64,000 nucleotides of DNA from Phallus indusiatus (Eukaryota > Basidiomycota > Agaricomycetes > Phallales > Phallaceae), in the NCBI GenBank assembly GCA_027605045.1, contig JAQFWX010000030.1, positions 1 through 64,000 of the forward strand. Reading direction: 5' to 3'. Of this stretch, positions 1 through 11,255 are shown in pieces. Under the pieces are notes generated by a model. It was not told where the DNA came from. It was given only the letters and a program-made list of their open reading frames with translations, and did no database searches. A program made the translations under genes and the position numbers. How positions within the stretch are numbered: position 1 is the first letter of the stretch; each line of letters starts with the position of its first letter.

Positions 1-1015
1 GCAAGATAAGGAAAAGGCGGAGAAACGAAGATTGGGCCGGGACAAATGCCCAAACGTTCAAGTGGGTTCAAAGTGCCAATAATTTGATTTTCCTGTTGGA
101 GTCAACGACATGGTCACTCTAGATTGGATAGTTAAATTACATAACGGACTGTACAGCAGAACCTGAAGACGTTCTTCAGACAGCATTTCCATGTGGCGTG
201 GTGTCAGACATTTAATTATGAATGAAAAAAATAATAATTTGTAATATAATATAACCCAATATAGACCTAGCCTATCAATGGACCTGTGTTACGAGGTGTT
301 GCGCGGTGGCTTCTAGTCACTGCGCCCAAATCTCTTTCTTTTCCTTCTTGGTCTCTGGCACGTGTTTACCTTGTTTTGGTTGCAGCCCTAATCTAAAAAC
401 ATAATCAAACCGATACATACTTTAATGTATTTTCAATGAAGCATAAAGTGAGTTCATATAATTACAGGTAACATGATGTTGAATGGATTCTGCCACGGGT
501 GATGTTACCTCGGCTACATCCTTCAGAACATCTTTCACTCTACGCAAAAGCATCACATATAAGAGAAGAGCGCTCTGTAAAATTGACATCAGCATCATTG
601 TTCATGGATTAGGTAAAGAACCGTATACTGTCAGCGTCTTGGGCAGAATTCCTATATAGTCTAACGTGTGCCAAATTGAATTGGAAGTCGTACAGTCTTG
701 ACAGGTCAATGAAACTCACCGAGGAAAGTACCTTCAAGGTGCGCCAATCAAACTAGTAATCGCTATCTAAAGGCTCTTGACAGGTGAACGAATCGTGAGC
801 TGAGATAAGTCTTCAATCGCATAATCGAAATAAAGATAGGAATAGGCGATGTTTCGAGAAACTCCATCACGGACGGCCATATAAATATACTTTGCGAGGC
901 GTGAAAAGTAACCCCAAATCTTCCTTCTTTTGCATTAAGTTGTCTTCCATGCCTGCTTCTTATAAACCTAAACCTTCGAACATTCATCTCAGTCATACGC
1001 TCTATCCTACCCAGG
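1..1015. other. Intergenic, no supported gene
   Basis: I see no convincing coding region here. The first ~85 bases could encode the Lys/Arg/Glu-rich 3' end of a gene lying left of the window on the + strand, with an in-frame stop near position 84, but nothing confirms this. The rest is AT-rich and holds the presumed promoter of the terpene synthase copy that starts at 1016. Confidence 0.5.
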
Positions 1016-2746
1016 ATGGCAGACTCGCCTCACCAGCCCACCACCATCATATTCGACTTAGGTGATGTTCTATTCACTTGGTCCCCTTCAGTACACCCAT
1101 CACCAGTCTCCCCTGAGACTTTCAAAGCTATCCTTCGTTCTGCCTCATGGCTAAAATATGAGCAGGGTAAACTATCTCGAGGGGAAACGTATTCGCTGGT
1201 CTCGAAGCAGTTCGAAGTGTCTCCCTCTGACTTGGATAGTGCTTTTCGCGTCGCGCGCCAGTCTTTGACAGTTTGTTCCGAGTTACTGTCACAGATTCGC
1301 GAGTTCAGAGCTATGGGTCTCAAGATATACGCTATGAGTAATATTGCTGACCAGAATGGGAGATTTTGAAGACGAGCTTAAGCCCGTCCGACTGGTCGCT
1401 TTTTGATCAAGTTTTCATTTCGTAGGCCGTTTCTAAATCTTACAAGAAAAACACGACCTTACACTTTGTCTTTGTGTAGAAGTCAAGTTGGAGAACGAAA
1501 ACCAAACCTGGGCTTCTATTATCACGTTCTCTCCGAAATCAACGAAGATCCCACTCGAATCATCTTTGTAGATGATAAACTCGAAAACGTGTTTTCCGCT
1601 CGCTCGCTCGGAATGTACGGGATTGTTTTCGATAATGCAACTAACGTCATTAGACAGTTGCAAAATCTCGTTCATGATCCTCTAAGGCGAGCCAAACAGT
1701 ACCTCGAACAAAACAAGAAACAACTGTTATCCTATACATCAACTGGCGTTATTTTAGATGAGGTCATTATTAGATTTATTCTGAGTGGTAAATGTGCTCG
1801 ATTACAACTGACCTTTGTCTTTTTGAACAGAATTGCGCCCAACTCGTCATCCTGGAGGTTACCGGCGACCAATCTTTGGTGAATTACATCCGATATGAGA
1901 GGGAGTGGAATTATTTCCAAGGTACATATACGAAAAGTTTGTTGCTCAAAATTTGTCTGAACGTTATGACTCTCTTAGGAAAAGGAAAATTGACGACTGA
2001 AGATTTTCCGTACGTGTTACCACCTTTCGAAGATTTAAGGAATTTTACTCAACTTGTTTACAGGCCAGATCTCGATAGCACATCGCTCGCGTTTACAATC
2101 TTGCCTGATATCCCGGATAGTCTTAAGCACGAGATTATGGATCAAATGCTGGAACAACGCACTGCAGACGGTATCACTGAGGTATATTTCGGTCAGTCCC
2201 GTCCACGAATTGGTGAGTTCCATTTTCGCGCATTTTTATTACATCGAAATTTACAGTAACTCAGATCCTGTCACCTGTCTCAATACACTAACTCTCTTTT
2301 ATCGTCATGGTCGAGGTGACCAGCTTAAGGAAACATTCGAGTGGGTCAAAAACATTCTCATTCGTCGAGCTTATCTTGGCGGCACCTACTATTACCTTAC
2401 GGCGGACTGTTTCCTGTACTTTTTTTCAAGGTTTCTTGTGAACGTACCAGAAGTCTATAGCTGGCTCAATAAGGAGTTACGGCAAGCAATATCGGAGAGA
2501 TTTGGGGCTCCAGGAGATGCGTTAGCTCTGGCAATGCGTATAATAGCGGCGAGCAATATGGGGATGGTGAACACTGTGGATTTACCTGCTTTACTCTCAC
2601 TTCAGCAAGAAGATGGAAGATTTACAGGGTATTTTTATCGGTACCCTTCTACTGGTATTCTGATTGGAAATGATGGTGCTGCGACAGCTTTGGCCATTGA
2701 AGCTATTAAGCTTCTTCAGTTACCTCGAAACCGCAGTAAACTATAG
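1016..2746 (+). pseudogene. Drimane-type sesquiterpene synthase copy 1 (HAD-like plus class II cyclase-like domain), frameshifted
   Basis: Seen: exons 1016-1421, 1480-1762, 1831-1921, 1979-2009, 2064-2212 and 2265-2746. The N-terminal half is HAD-like (FDLGDVLFTW, later VDDKLEN). The C-terminal half carries DLDST, the class II DxDTT motif, and a conserved QEDGRFTG region. Known: fungal AstC/AncC-type enzymes with this architecture make drimane alcohols from farnesyl diphosphate. Odd: compared with the intact paralogue at 20851-22650, one base is missing between about 1344 and 1359. The frame after MSNIAD runs to TGA at 1367-1369, whereas the shifted frame continues as PEWEILKTSLSPSDW. The summed exon length is 1442 nt, one short of a multiple of three. 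All splice sites and the rest of the frame are intact. It is therefore either a very young pseudogene or a sequencing indel. The N-terminus also starts at an ATG that is out of register with the paralogue's leader. Confidence 0.85.
1344..1359 (+). other. 1-nt deletion site in terpene synthase copy 1
   Basis: The intact paralogue has 12 bases coding GPDW after the SNVS residues. Here only 11 bases separate the equivalent GCT codon from the codon after TGG. This shifts the frame and produces a stop at 1367-1369. No intron could remove the shift without also deleting a conserved segment. Confidence 0.75.
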
Positions 2747-3171
2747 CTAACAAACCCACCGAGTTTCCCTTAGATTTTTTCCCTCTCAAATTTGATGTAT
2801 CTTAAGTATTCAAAAATTATAATCAACATACTCATTGAAACACGATGTTTTCCTGTTTGCTTCTCCGTTAAAGATGACGGTGGTATGATGTGCGTTGACA
2901 GTTGAAGGCAGGTCTGAGGTATTGATACGGGCAAGGAAACGGTCAGTCCGTAAGGACACTATTTATTCAGACTTCGATGCTCCTTTTACTCAAAGAAACT
3001 TACAAGTGGCAAGAAAGGAAGACGCGTAACGTAACCGTGTCGTCACATTACATGCAATAAAGGTTGGAATCAATCCTTTCACGCGGTATAAACAAAGAAC
3101 ATATTCCTTAGACAATGAAATATAAGTCGGTATGCTTTATTCTATATTAATAACTACTCACTGTTTGTCTG
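2747..3171. other. Short convergent intergenic gap
   Basis: This lies between the 3' ends of the terpene synthase copy and the MFS transporter. No coding signal is seen. It presumably holds both 3' untranslated regions. Confidence 0.5.
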
Positions 3172-5834
3172 TTAGGTCAAAAAATGCATGTTTCTTTCTT
3201 TCTCAATGTCTTCGTCTGTCCATCCTCTGCGAGCCTTTTCTTCTTCCAGAACGCGACGTTTCTTGCGATTAAGGTGTATGTTCACCAATCTCAATAACAA
3301 CGATATAAATATCTGAACGGACATCAATACCAATATAGCGACCTTTCCAGGAATGTAATTGGGGGCATCTTTGGGCGGGAAAATTTCGGTACCTGAAATA
3401 ACACCAGTCCGAAAATGTTTAAAGGATTATTGATAATGTGAAATTTTTACCAGTAATATTTCCTAGGGCAAAAGCCACGAAAGTCAAAGCGTTAATAGTT
3501 ACTTTTTGTGTAGCCCATTAGTGACCACTCTCAATCTTCCATTTGCGAAAACCTTACCTTTCTTTGTATGGCCACTAGTATTGCTAGCATTCCATGCATA
3601 CACACTAGATAAACAAGAGCCGAATGTCCCAATGAGGTAATCACCAAACAATAAGACACCTAAACCATTTCAATGATTTCGCATTCTTACGTCGGTGCCA
3701 ACTCCGCATATTTACCTTTCGCATGACTGTCATTCAAGCCAACCAGCAGCGCAGAACCAATGATGGTGGGAACCTAAACCATCGAAGCATCAGCTAGCCT
3801 ATTCTCGTCACGGAAGCGGTTTCTTACTATAGCAAGGATAACTGGAACCATCCTTTCGTTCTGCCGACATATGATAATTGTTTTTCTAATGCTCCCTTGA
3901 AACAAAAAGAAAGAGTTACCTTCTCGTCCGAGTACCATCCACAGAGAAGAGTGGTGATTGCTCCCAGTACCGCAGAAGGAAGGGAGAGAATTAATGTTTG
4001 GCGCGCCGTGTAACCGAAGTGCTAAATGATAGTAATTGAGTCATTTACGATTTGTATAAGCGGTTCACAAGTCTCTCACCTCAATGATTATATTACTAAA
4101 ACTGTTCAAACCCCCATTCGGAATACTGACTGCGAGAAATGGTCATGATTACACCAAAAATGCAAAGTAGCTGACATGAAAACGTACTTGTTATTGTTGT
4201 GACAACGATGAGCCAGGTTCGAATGTCAGTTAGAGCTTCCCAGACCTTGAAGAGTCATGGTACATTCAATTTCAATGTCGATGATACTGCATATGAGTGT
4301 GATCTTTACCTGCTCTTTCTTGAAATGCTTATTTCCTGTACCGCCTTGGTCATCTCGTACCCGTTCCAGAGCTGCAATCCTCTCTTCCTTGGTAAGGAAA
4401 CGTGCGTGTACAGGAGAATCCGGTAGCCAAATTAAAACACACAATCCTACCAAAATTGCTAACCCTCCTAATAAAATGTACAAAATTTTATATGGTGGAA
4501 GAGTTGGTGAGTCGGAGAAAGACTCAAGAGATTTATTATAAGAACAATAGACGACTAATCGATTTTTCAAAAAAAAAAAACTCACTATGCCATATGCTGC
4601 AAAGCTTCCAAAAATTTGCGATAGTGAAATCTTCCATGATCGAATTCACTGTAAACGAGAAAAGTCTTTCATTCATATGAGCAACACTCACCATCACATA
4701 GAACCAGGAAATACGACGAGCCTACAGTAAAGATATCAATTCATCCATTGTCAACTCATGAAACTAAACTCGTTCACCCGCTCTGACTGTTTGTAGAACA
4801 TTGAAATCAGCAAAATAAGAGTGGGTGAAACACAGCTTTCACACATCCCTATGAAACATGGTATGAGTTAGACAATAGGGCAACGATTAGCTATATACCC
4901 AAAAGAAAGCGCATGCAAAAAAGGGCCGAAAGACGGTGCAGCAGCGTGTAGCATAAGTAGAATACCCCAGAGAACAATATTTACACCTGAAAATAAGTTG
5001 AACTATATCTTTGTTTAAAAATGTAGCAAATAAAAAATCGCACCCAAGTATTTAGCAATCCTCGTTTTTTGCGAAATATACACAGTAGGAAATTCCCAAA
5101 AGAGGAAACCTTGCGGTCATTACATAAAAAAATTTATCGAGGTAAAAGATGGCGATGTATGCATTACCAGCAAAAAAGGCTAGGAGACGAGATTGTAATC
5201 TTGACCAGTGATAGGCAATCCCATGATACTAGACAATATTAACGTTCTTTTGCCTTAAAACGTAATAGACATCAGAAGTTTACCCAGCGTAATTAAGTGA
5301 ACTCTTGTCCAAAAATTGCGTAAAGTAGACAGCCGCACAAATCGGAATAATCAGTAGATCCTGCCGTTTGTATCAGTCGTTTTCTGGAGCATGGTCATTT
5401 TCTACCCTATATACCAGTTTGCGTCTTAGTTTCGAATTGTATTCCTCGCTAAAATGTGCCGATCGTAGAGTACCCACGAGCTCAAGAGCCTCGTCACCGT
5501 CTTCAATATCGTAGCTCAATTCTGAAACTAGGCCCTTTTCATCGACGTAAGCTTGAATATCTTCCTTCTTTTCGGTATTTGCTAGTTGACATTTTTTAAT
5601 GGTTCCCTGAAGGGGATGAAGGAGAGAAAGGTGAACGAACCTTCGCAGAATCAGACTCGTGGAGATATAAACTTATCACGCGTGGGTGATAGATAGGCAA
5701 GATTGCACTATACCTTCCTGAGATATGGCCTTGGGAAAAAATGTATATTTACGCACGGTAGACAGTTTAGTAGACAATGCAGGAAGTTCTGCCGAAACTT
5801 GGCTGAATAAGCCAAAGAATTTTGAAATTATCAT
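3172..5834 (-). pseudogene. Allantoate/Dal5-type MFS transporter with an apparent 1-nt deletion
   Basis: Seen: many short exons give a continuous major facilitator sequence, including DLLIIPICAAVYFTQF, LDKSSLNYAG, IMGLPITGQDYNLVS, GFLFWEFPTVYISQKTR, SQIFGSFAAYGIS, VWEALTDIRTWL, ISIPNGGLNSFSNIIIE and a C-terminal cytosolic tail ending in MHFLT. Known: this pattern is the anion:cation symporter (allantoate permease) family of 12-span plasma-membrane carriers for organic anions. Odd: after QDYNLVS the frame reads TAG, while one extra base would give LAFFAG joined to the next exon, as expected for the family. I therefore infer a 1-nt deletion near 5179-5186, beside a T6 run. The start is uncertain: the proposed ATG at 5832-5834 needs one very short intron, and the N-terminal ~110 residues are not typical of the family. 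Neighbour of a frameshifted terpene synthase, so both could be decaying or both affected by indel errors. Confidence 0.72.
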
Positions 5835-8355
5835 CTAAAAAAAGTCATCAACCGAATCTATAACGTTCGAGCTTACACCAACAGTCCTGATTTTGAAGCG
5901 CATGACTTTTACCTCGAACTTTCCGATAAACCAATAGGATGTCTCAATGACAAGGGGCTGCTATGGAAAACGTCACTGGCAGCTCACAGATGGTCCCGTG
6001 ATCGGTTGGATTTTACCCGTCAAACGTTAATCCTATCATAAGTGGTCCAATTTTTAACATAACGCAATAATTAGAGCATATGTCTCCTTGATCTTGAAAA
6101 GGGAAATATCGGAAGTGTTAAGTCTAGTGTCGGTAGCAAACCAAGTGTGCCGGGAGCGATTGGTAAATCAATTGGAACCAAAAAACATCGGCAGATGTGA
6201 TAAACACATGATTAATATTTACCCAATGCGCATAGGAATGAGATAGTAAAGTACTTACAATAATCCCAGCAAGCGGTTCAGCACCCAATTTAGCTGCTTT
6301 AAAAGCCAACACCAGTATATTTCCATCCTTTTGGAAACTTGGTTTAAGAGTTGGAACGTTGCCATTTATTTGACGACAACGGTATGCTTTTGCTTTTGAT
6401 AGTCACTCTAGCAATTAAGCAACAAAAGTTTGAGATTTCCAAGCACACTCGGCGCGACGATATGATCCAACAACATGTACACGTGTGTCTTGAATCTCGC
6501 GAGTCGTGTTCTATTTCTTCTTAGCACTCCGCAAACACCCATGTGAACATAGACGTAAACGTCCTGGAGGACATCACTGAAAAGATTAAGTTTGAACATG
6601 ACCACATGTGACGGTACTTGGAGTAATGAGGAAACCTGAGAAAGCAGAGGGAATCAATGGTATATTCATTAAAGATGGATAATGGAGTAACGAGGTTCGC
6701 GTCCAAGGACGGTAGGGTGAGGATTTTGTTGATGGATTGGACGGGACAGATTACAGCGGTGCTGGAACGAGAATCTAAAAGATTGGAATGACATTGAGGC
6801 AAATGGTCAAACATGGCTTAGCAAAGACGGAAAAATTTCAAACGTACTGATGTTGACGCTAGGTAATCAATTAATCAATATTCAGACCCAACGTATATAA
6901 ATAGTATCATCGACAATTTCAAGTCGTCCGTTCCAATGCGTCTGCCATTCGTTGTTGCAATGCGCGCGTGATCAACGTCAGCGCTGATAGCTGTTATTTC
7001 CAACCTGAGGCATAGTAGCGAAAACGTCAATGACTCATATCACCACAGCAGCATCTGATGAATACATACCTTCCGCTGGCACTCCTGCGCCAAGTATCAG
7101 CATTTTCAAAAGGACCAGCGACGAAATATGGACTAATTGGCTACCGGAACAGTGTCGATGAGTCGGAGTCATGACAAGCGCTCAAATTCAGAGCTGACGA
7201 AGCCCACTTCAAGTCACGTCTTGCCCACTTGGTCACCTCACTGAGGCTCACTCCGAATGCAAAAAAAAACTGTAATGATTTCTCCATAAAGACGGTGTGT
7301 TCTAGTCTCTCAACAAGCTTTGTCCTCCAACCTGATCTGTAGAATAATCATAACGATCTCCGCGGTTGACATTCTGGCGATAAACAAAACGCCGATACGG
7401 CTAATTTTCAAAGTACCACGCGACGGTATGCTTATCCCAATATAAAATTCAGCCCAGTCTTTCTCAAGTCACTGCTGGCTCCACTAATCACACCGCCTCA
7501 AACTTTGCAAACCGTTGGGTTTTTTTTTTCACTGCGATAGCTCCCATCAAGGCAAAAATGAGAAAAGGAAAAGAATGGAAGTCCTACACCAATATTAGAG
7601 TTCAGTGTACGTATTTTTTAGTCAAATGGAACCAAATCTTAATCATGTTCAAAGGGTAACTATGAAAGAAGCGAAAAATCAACCCAATATCAATCAAATC
7701 TCTATCAAAGGCCCGTACGCTCACCGATACGCTCCCATACGCTCCCATACGCCGGAGAGTGGAGTTGAACACGGCATTGTGATCCGATGGATTTGGTACA
7801 TGCACCACTCCCATCAAACGAGAATCAGCGCTGCTCAGGGTTGGGTGCAGAGCACAGCCTGTGCTCCATTCCTTCCAAAACACATGGTTTATTTCTGAAT
7901 GTACATATCGTTTCTATTAACAAAGGATGAGGCCTAATTCTATCTTCGATATTGTCATCATGTAGTATGTGTAGCATGAAGCACTCAATCTTGCGCGCTC
8001 TTATTTATACTAAATACAGCATGTCTTCACACTTTTCCTCGTCGTTGCACGGCAAATCGCAATTCATGAATCCCTTAGGTCTCATATTGGGTCTCTGCCC
8101 GAGAAATTGAATAGAGGTTCGGATGCGCAGCCCCGCAGAAAAACAATAAACCATTCAATACTTGCAGAGGTTTCATCAAATCATTGAATTGATTATGCTT
8201 CTCGACACCGAATAACGATTACTTTGCGCCGATGCTATGTATTCTCAAAAGATATTTAGACCACTCTCAAACAGCCTATCTCAATCAGACAATTCTTGTC
8301 GTTGAAGCCTTATCAGCCTCGCTTGTTCATTTTTCCTCAAATTCCGAAATCCGAA
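5835..8355. other. Long gap with possible eroded minus-strand coding remnants
   Basis: On the minus strand, 7115-6050 shows short coding-like pieces. One begins MLILGAGVPAEG near 7115, another reads EITAISADVDHA near 6985, and a third reads LVLAFKAAKLGAEPLAGII near 6300-6240. I could not join them into one open frame with acceptable splice sites or assign a family. From 7130 to 8355 nothing is seen except a short direct repeat of a gctcccatac-like unit near 7730-7755. Confidence 0.3.
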
Positions 8356-8825
8356 ATGCAATTGACTAGCTCTGCGTTTTTTGCCTTTGTTATCTCAGCT
8401 GTTGTGGTCTCAGCTGTCCCCTTTCCTGGTGTGTTCTCAATTTCATGATGTCTTTTCGTCAATTTTGCTGAATGACTTGTTTTCAGTGCCCAACGGTAGA
8501 TATTTTAAAGTTTGCCTCTTAACCTTAGATCTAATATAAGTTTCCAATTTATTCAATTCTATGATGGCGATAGAAAATGGTACGTGAAACCTATTATGTG
8601 CATGAATGTGTGATTGCTGACGATGATATTTGATGTTCAGCTTTGAGTTCTTCCCCGGCAGTTACAACCAGTGCTCCAACTTCAACTGCTGACGCAATTT
8701 CTCTACCTCCATTGTCAAGCTTGTTGCCCAGTTTGCCCGTCTCTTTGCCGGCACTCCCAAGTGTGTTGCCTAGCTTGCCAGTTTCCTTGCCTAGTCTTGG
8801 ATTAAAAGAAGAGAATTCGGTATGA
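8356..8825 (+). CDS. Small secreted Leu/Pro/Ser-rich repeat protein
   Basis: Exon 1 (8356-8428) encodes a clear signal peptide, MQLTSSAFFAFVISAVVVSA followed by VPFP. Two microexons seem to follow (8487-8495, 9 nt; 8574-8579, 6 nt). A longer exon starting at 8641 encodes a Ser/Thr-rich stretch and repeats of the type LPSLPVSLPALPSV, ending LGLKEENSV before TGA. The product is a secreted low-complexity peptide of roughly 85 residues with no cysteines; I recognise no family. Downstream tandem copies of the 3' part (to about 9510) could add exons, but joining unit 1 to unit 2 does not keep the frame. I therefore end the model at the first stop, with an alternative in which splicing at 8820 continues into the repeats. 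Confidence 0.5.
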
Positions 8826-8883
8826 TTACACAAATCATCATATATATTATAAATCACTGACTTCGATGTTTATCGATCCTCAG

Positions 8884-9227
8884 TTGAGGAACCTGGTAAG
8901 TGCTTTGATTTTTTTTTAAGCCAACACGACGCTGAATAACGATTGTTATTCAATCATCCCCTTCTCCCTCTACTTTATTACGGTCACTTCGACTATCGTG
9001 CACCATCCGTTGTACCAGTTCTCCCGTTCTCCCCGTTACGCCGACTTCATCTACTGGTGGCTTGCCTATTTCCTTGCCGGCACTCCCAAGTGTGTTGCCT
9101 AGCTTGCCCGTTTCCTTGCCTGTATCATTACCTGCCTTGCCAACCCTTCAATTAAGAAACGAACTCGGTATGATTTTACAAATTATCATATTATAAATCA
9201 GTGAACTCAATGCTTATTCATACTCAG
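8884..9227 (+). repeat. Tandem duplication unit A (344 bp) of the Leu/Pro repeat gene
   Basis: The segment beginning TTGAGGAACCTGGTAAGTGC recurs 344 bp downstream almost unchanged, including an intron-like stretch (gccaacacgacgctgaataacg) and the Leu/Pro/Ser-coding stretch. This unit carries an 8-base insertion relative to unit B in its exon start, near 9022-9034. That disturbs the frame. Confidence 0.85.
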
Positions 9228-9510
9228 TTGAGAAACCTGGTAAGTGCTTTGATTTTTTAAAGCCAACACGACGCTGAATAACGATTGTTATTCAATTATC
9301 CCCTACTCCCTCAATCGTTACGGTCACTGCGACTATCGTGCACCATCTATTGTACCAGTTCTCCCCGTTATGCCGACTTCATCTACTGGTGGCTTGCCCA
9401 TCTCTTTGCCGGCACTCCCAAGTGTTTTGCCCAGCTTGCCCGTTTCCTTGCCCAGCTTGCCCGCTTCCTTGCCAGTATCATTGCCTCCCTTGCCAACCCT
9501 TTAAGAAGTG
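9228..9510 (+). repeat. Tandem duplication unit B of the Leu/Pro repeat gene
   Basis: Second near-copy of the 344-bp unit. From unit A into unit B an open splice path exists: exon ending ...RNEL, a microexon coding VEKP, then VLPVMPTSSTGGLP and Leu/Pro repeats to a stop after LPTL near 9500. The repeat therefore preserves both a microexon and a repeat-coding exon. Confidence 0.75.
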
Positions 9511-10306
9511 AAATCGGTATGGTCAATTCGTTCATCTCACTCTGTCTCTAATTCCGCCATTTTCCAGCCTCGTGGGTGATTTTGGTGATCTTTCATGACA
9601 ACGTTCATCCAGTCATGTTGAGCAATACTTTTGATGACCTCCATTCACTCAATTCCTCAATCTACAAGTCACGATTCGTTTTTTTAGAGAAAGACTAAAG
9701 TCTTTTTATGTATATTCACGTTTCTGCACGTGATTCCTTGTTATTGAATATTTATTATTGATATTGTTATCATATTACGTTGCTCTTGAATGAGTAGACG
9801 TGAAACTGAAAGCTCTGGTGAACGAATTACATGCTAGTGGAGTGATAAATCGTTTACACGTGCATCGACAAGAGGTCCTATTCAAAAAACATCGGCTACG
9901 GAAGATACCGAAATAATCAAATCCATGCTCACTAGCACTGACGACTTGAAACGACTTCATTACATTCAAATCAGCTTTCCGTCATGCACTGTTTTGATAT
10001 TATTGCATGCATTAATTAATATCCCAAAAGTGTCAGAGTTCATTGCGTCACAACATGCAACATGAAAGAGATTTCGACGTCCAGTTTAAAAAATGAGGAG
10101 TGGGTTCATGAATTTCTATTAATTTGGTTTCTATTGGGGTACTGACATGGGAGTTGAATGCATGGAATGATGCCGGATGAAAATAAAAATGTAGAAATGT
10201 TCGATAAGGAAGAAGACGGAGTTGGGATCAAATGGGTAGGACAACTTCTTGTCAGAAAAGACTGAGCGCACGCACAAAGAGAATTCAGTGGTAACTCGTT
10301 ATTATT
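9511..10306. other. Intergenic, no supported gene
   Basis: AT-rich sequence with no coding structure that I can support. Confidence 0.5.
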
Positions 10307-10842
10307 TCATCCTCTGCCAGCTTCTTTCTTCCTCGTGCCCCAAAACACGAAATACTCCATCCCATAAACGAACATGGTAGCAGCCGTAGCCGTGTTCAAT
10401 GTCAAAACGAGCGGCGGTGGAAGTCCATTTCTAAAATTTTTGAATAAACTGTTAAGTGTAACTTGTTGTCCTCTTCCGACCAATATGTTGGACGAAACGG
10501 GCATGTTATATTAAGCCATATCTGAGTCAGAGGAGGCCTTGTTGGAGGTGACGCGGACGGTGGTGGCATTGTGCGGAGTTTTTTGAATTCCTTGCGGATG
10601 CCGTTAACAAGGAAATAACTTCCTGTCCACGCTAGCATTTTCTGTGTCAAGAAGAACATGGAAATTAGGTAAACTGATAATGAGTACTTACACGTAGTAA
10701 TACCGCATCCATTCTCGTAGTCACCCGTCGAAAGGATATATCCCGCTCCACCAAAAATGAGCCCGAACGTGAATCTTAGAGTTAGAGGTGGAATGGCACG
10801 ATTAGCGACGCCAAAGGGAGTGGTTCCTATGACTGTGTACAT
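10307..10842 (-). CDS. Aim19-like mitochondrial inner-membrane protein
   Basis: Exons 10692-10842, 10499-10631 and 10307-10430 join in frame to 135 residues, starting MYTVIGTTPFGVANRAIPP. Seen: the sequence GAGYILSTGDYENGCGITT then SWTGSYFLVNGIRKEFKKLR and PLVLTLNTATAATMFVYGMEYF. These line up well with my recollection of the budding yeast Aim19 pattern (a D-ENG-G motif followed by W-SLYLI-GGKKSF and a C-terminal Y.R/ME.F segment). Known: Aim19 (altered inheritance of mitochondria 19) is a small mitochondrial membrane protein of unclear function. Three or four hydrophobic segments are visible. The second exon includes a Pro-rich stretch longer than in yeast, so its 3' splice choice is the weakest part of the model. 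Confidence 0.75.
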
Positions 10843-11255
10843 GCACTCTGTTAGTATCTAACATAGCAAGGAGCTATAGATAAATGACGTAACAAAGTGC
10901 AGAGAGCGACCAAACTGGCCAACTGTTTCGATTTTGTGTGAGGTCATATTTTGGATGAAATGATTCAACAACATACGGAGAATGTGAATATAGACATAGA
11001 TTTGATAGCTTTGAAGTTAGAACTGAAGTAGTTGGATTATTCACATGAGGCTCAGACATGAAAAAAAGAGCAAATTCAAGCTCCGACTCGGTTATCTCGA
11101 TTCTCAATTTACTAACTGTAACGGTGTCATCATCATATTGCTAACATGTTACTCATGCAACGTTCGTCGTCGTAGTCCGAAAAACGAAGTATAATCCTAG
11201 ATACATAGATGTTCCAAAAATGCACTACACCCAATCAATCGCCCTCGTTTCATCA
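10843..11255. other. Intergenic gap
   Basis: Between two minus-strand genes. It should contain the promoter of the Aim19-like gene and the 3' end of the upstream gene. No further feature is seen. Confidence 0.5.

Noticed and set aside
7605..7898. 97-codon open frame on the plus strand
   Set aside because: No family resemblance, low-complexity direct repeat inside, and an equally long frame on the opposite strand.
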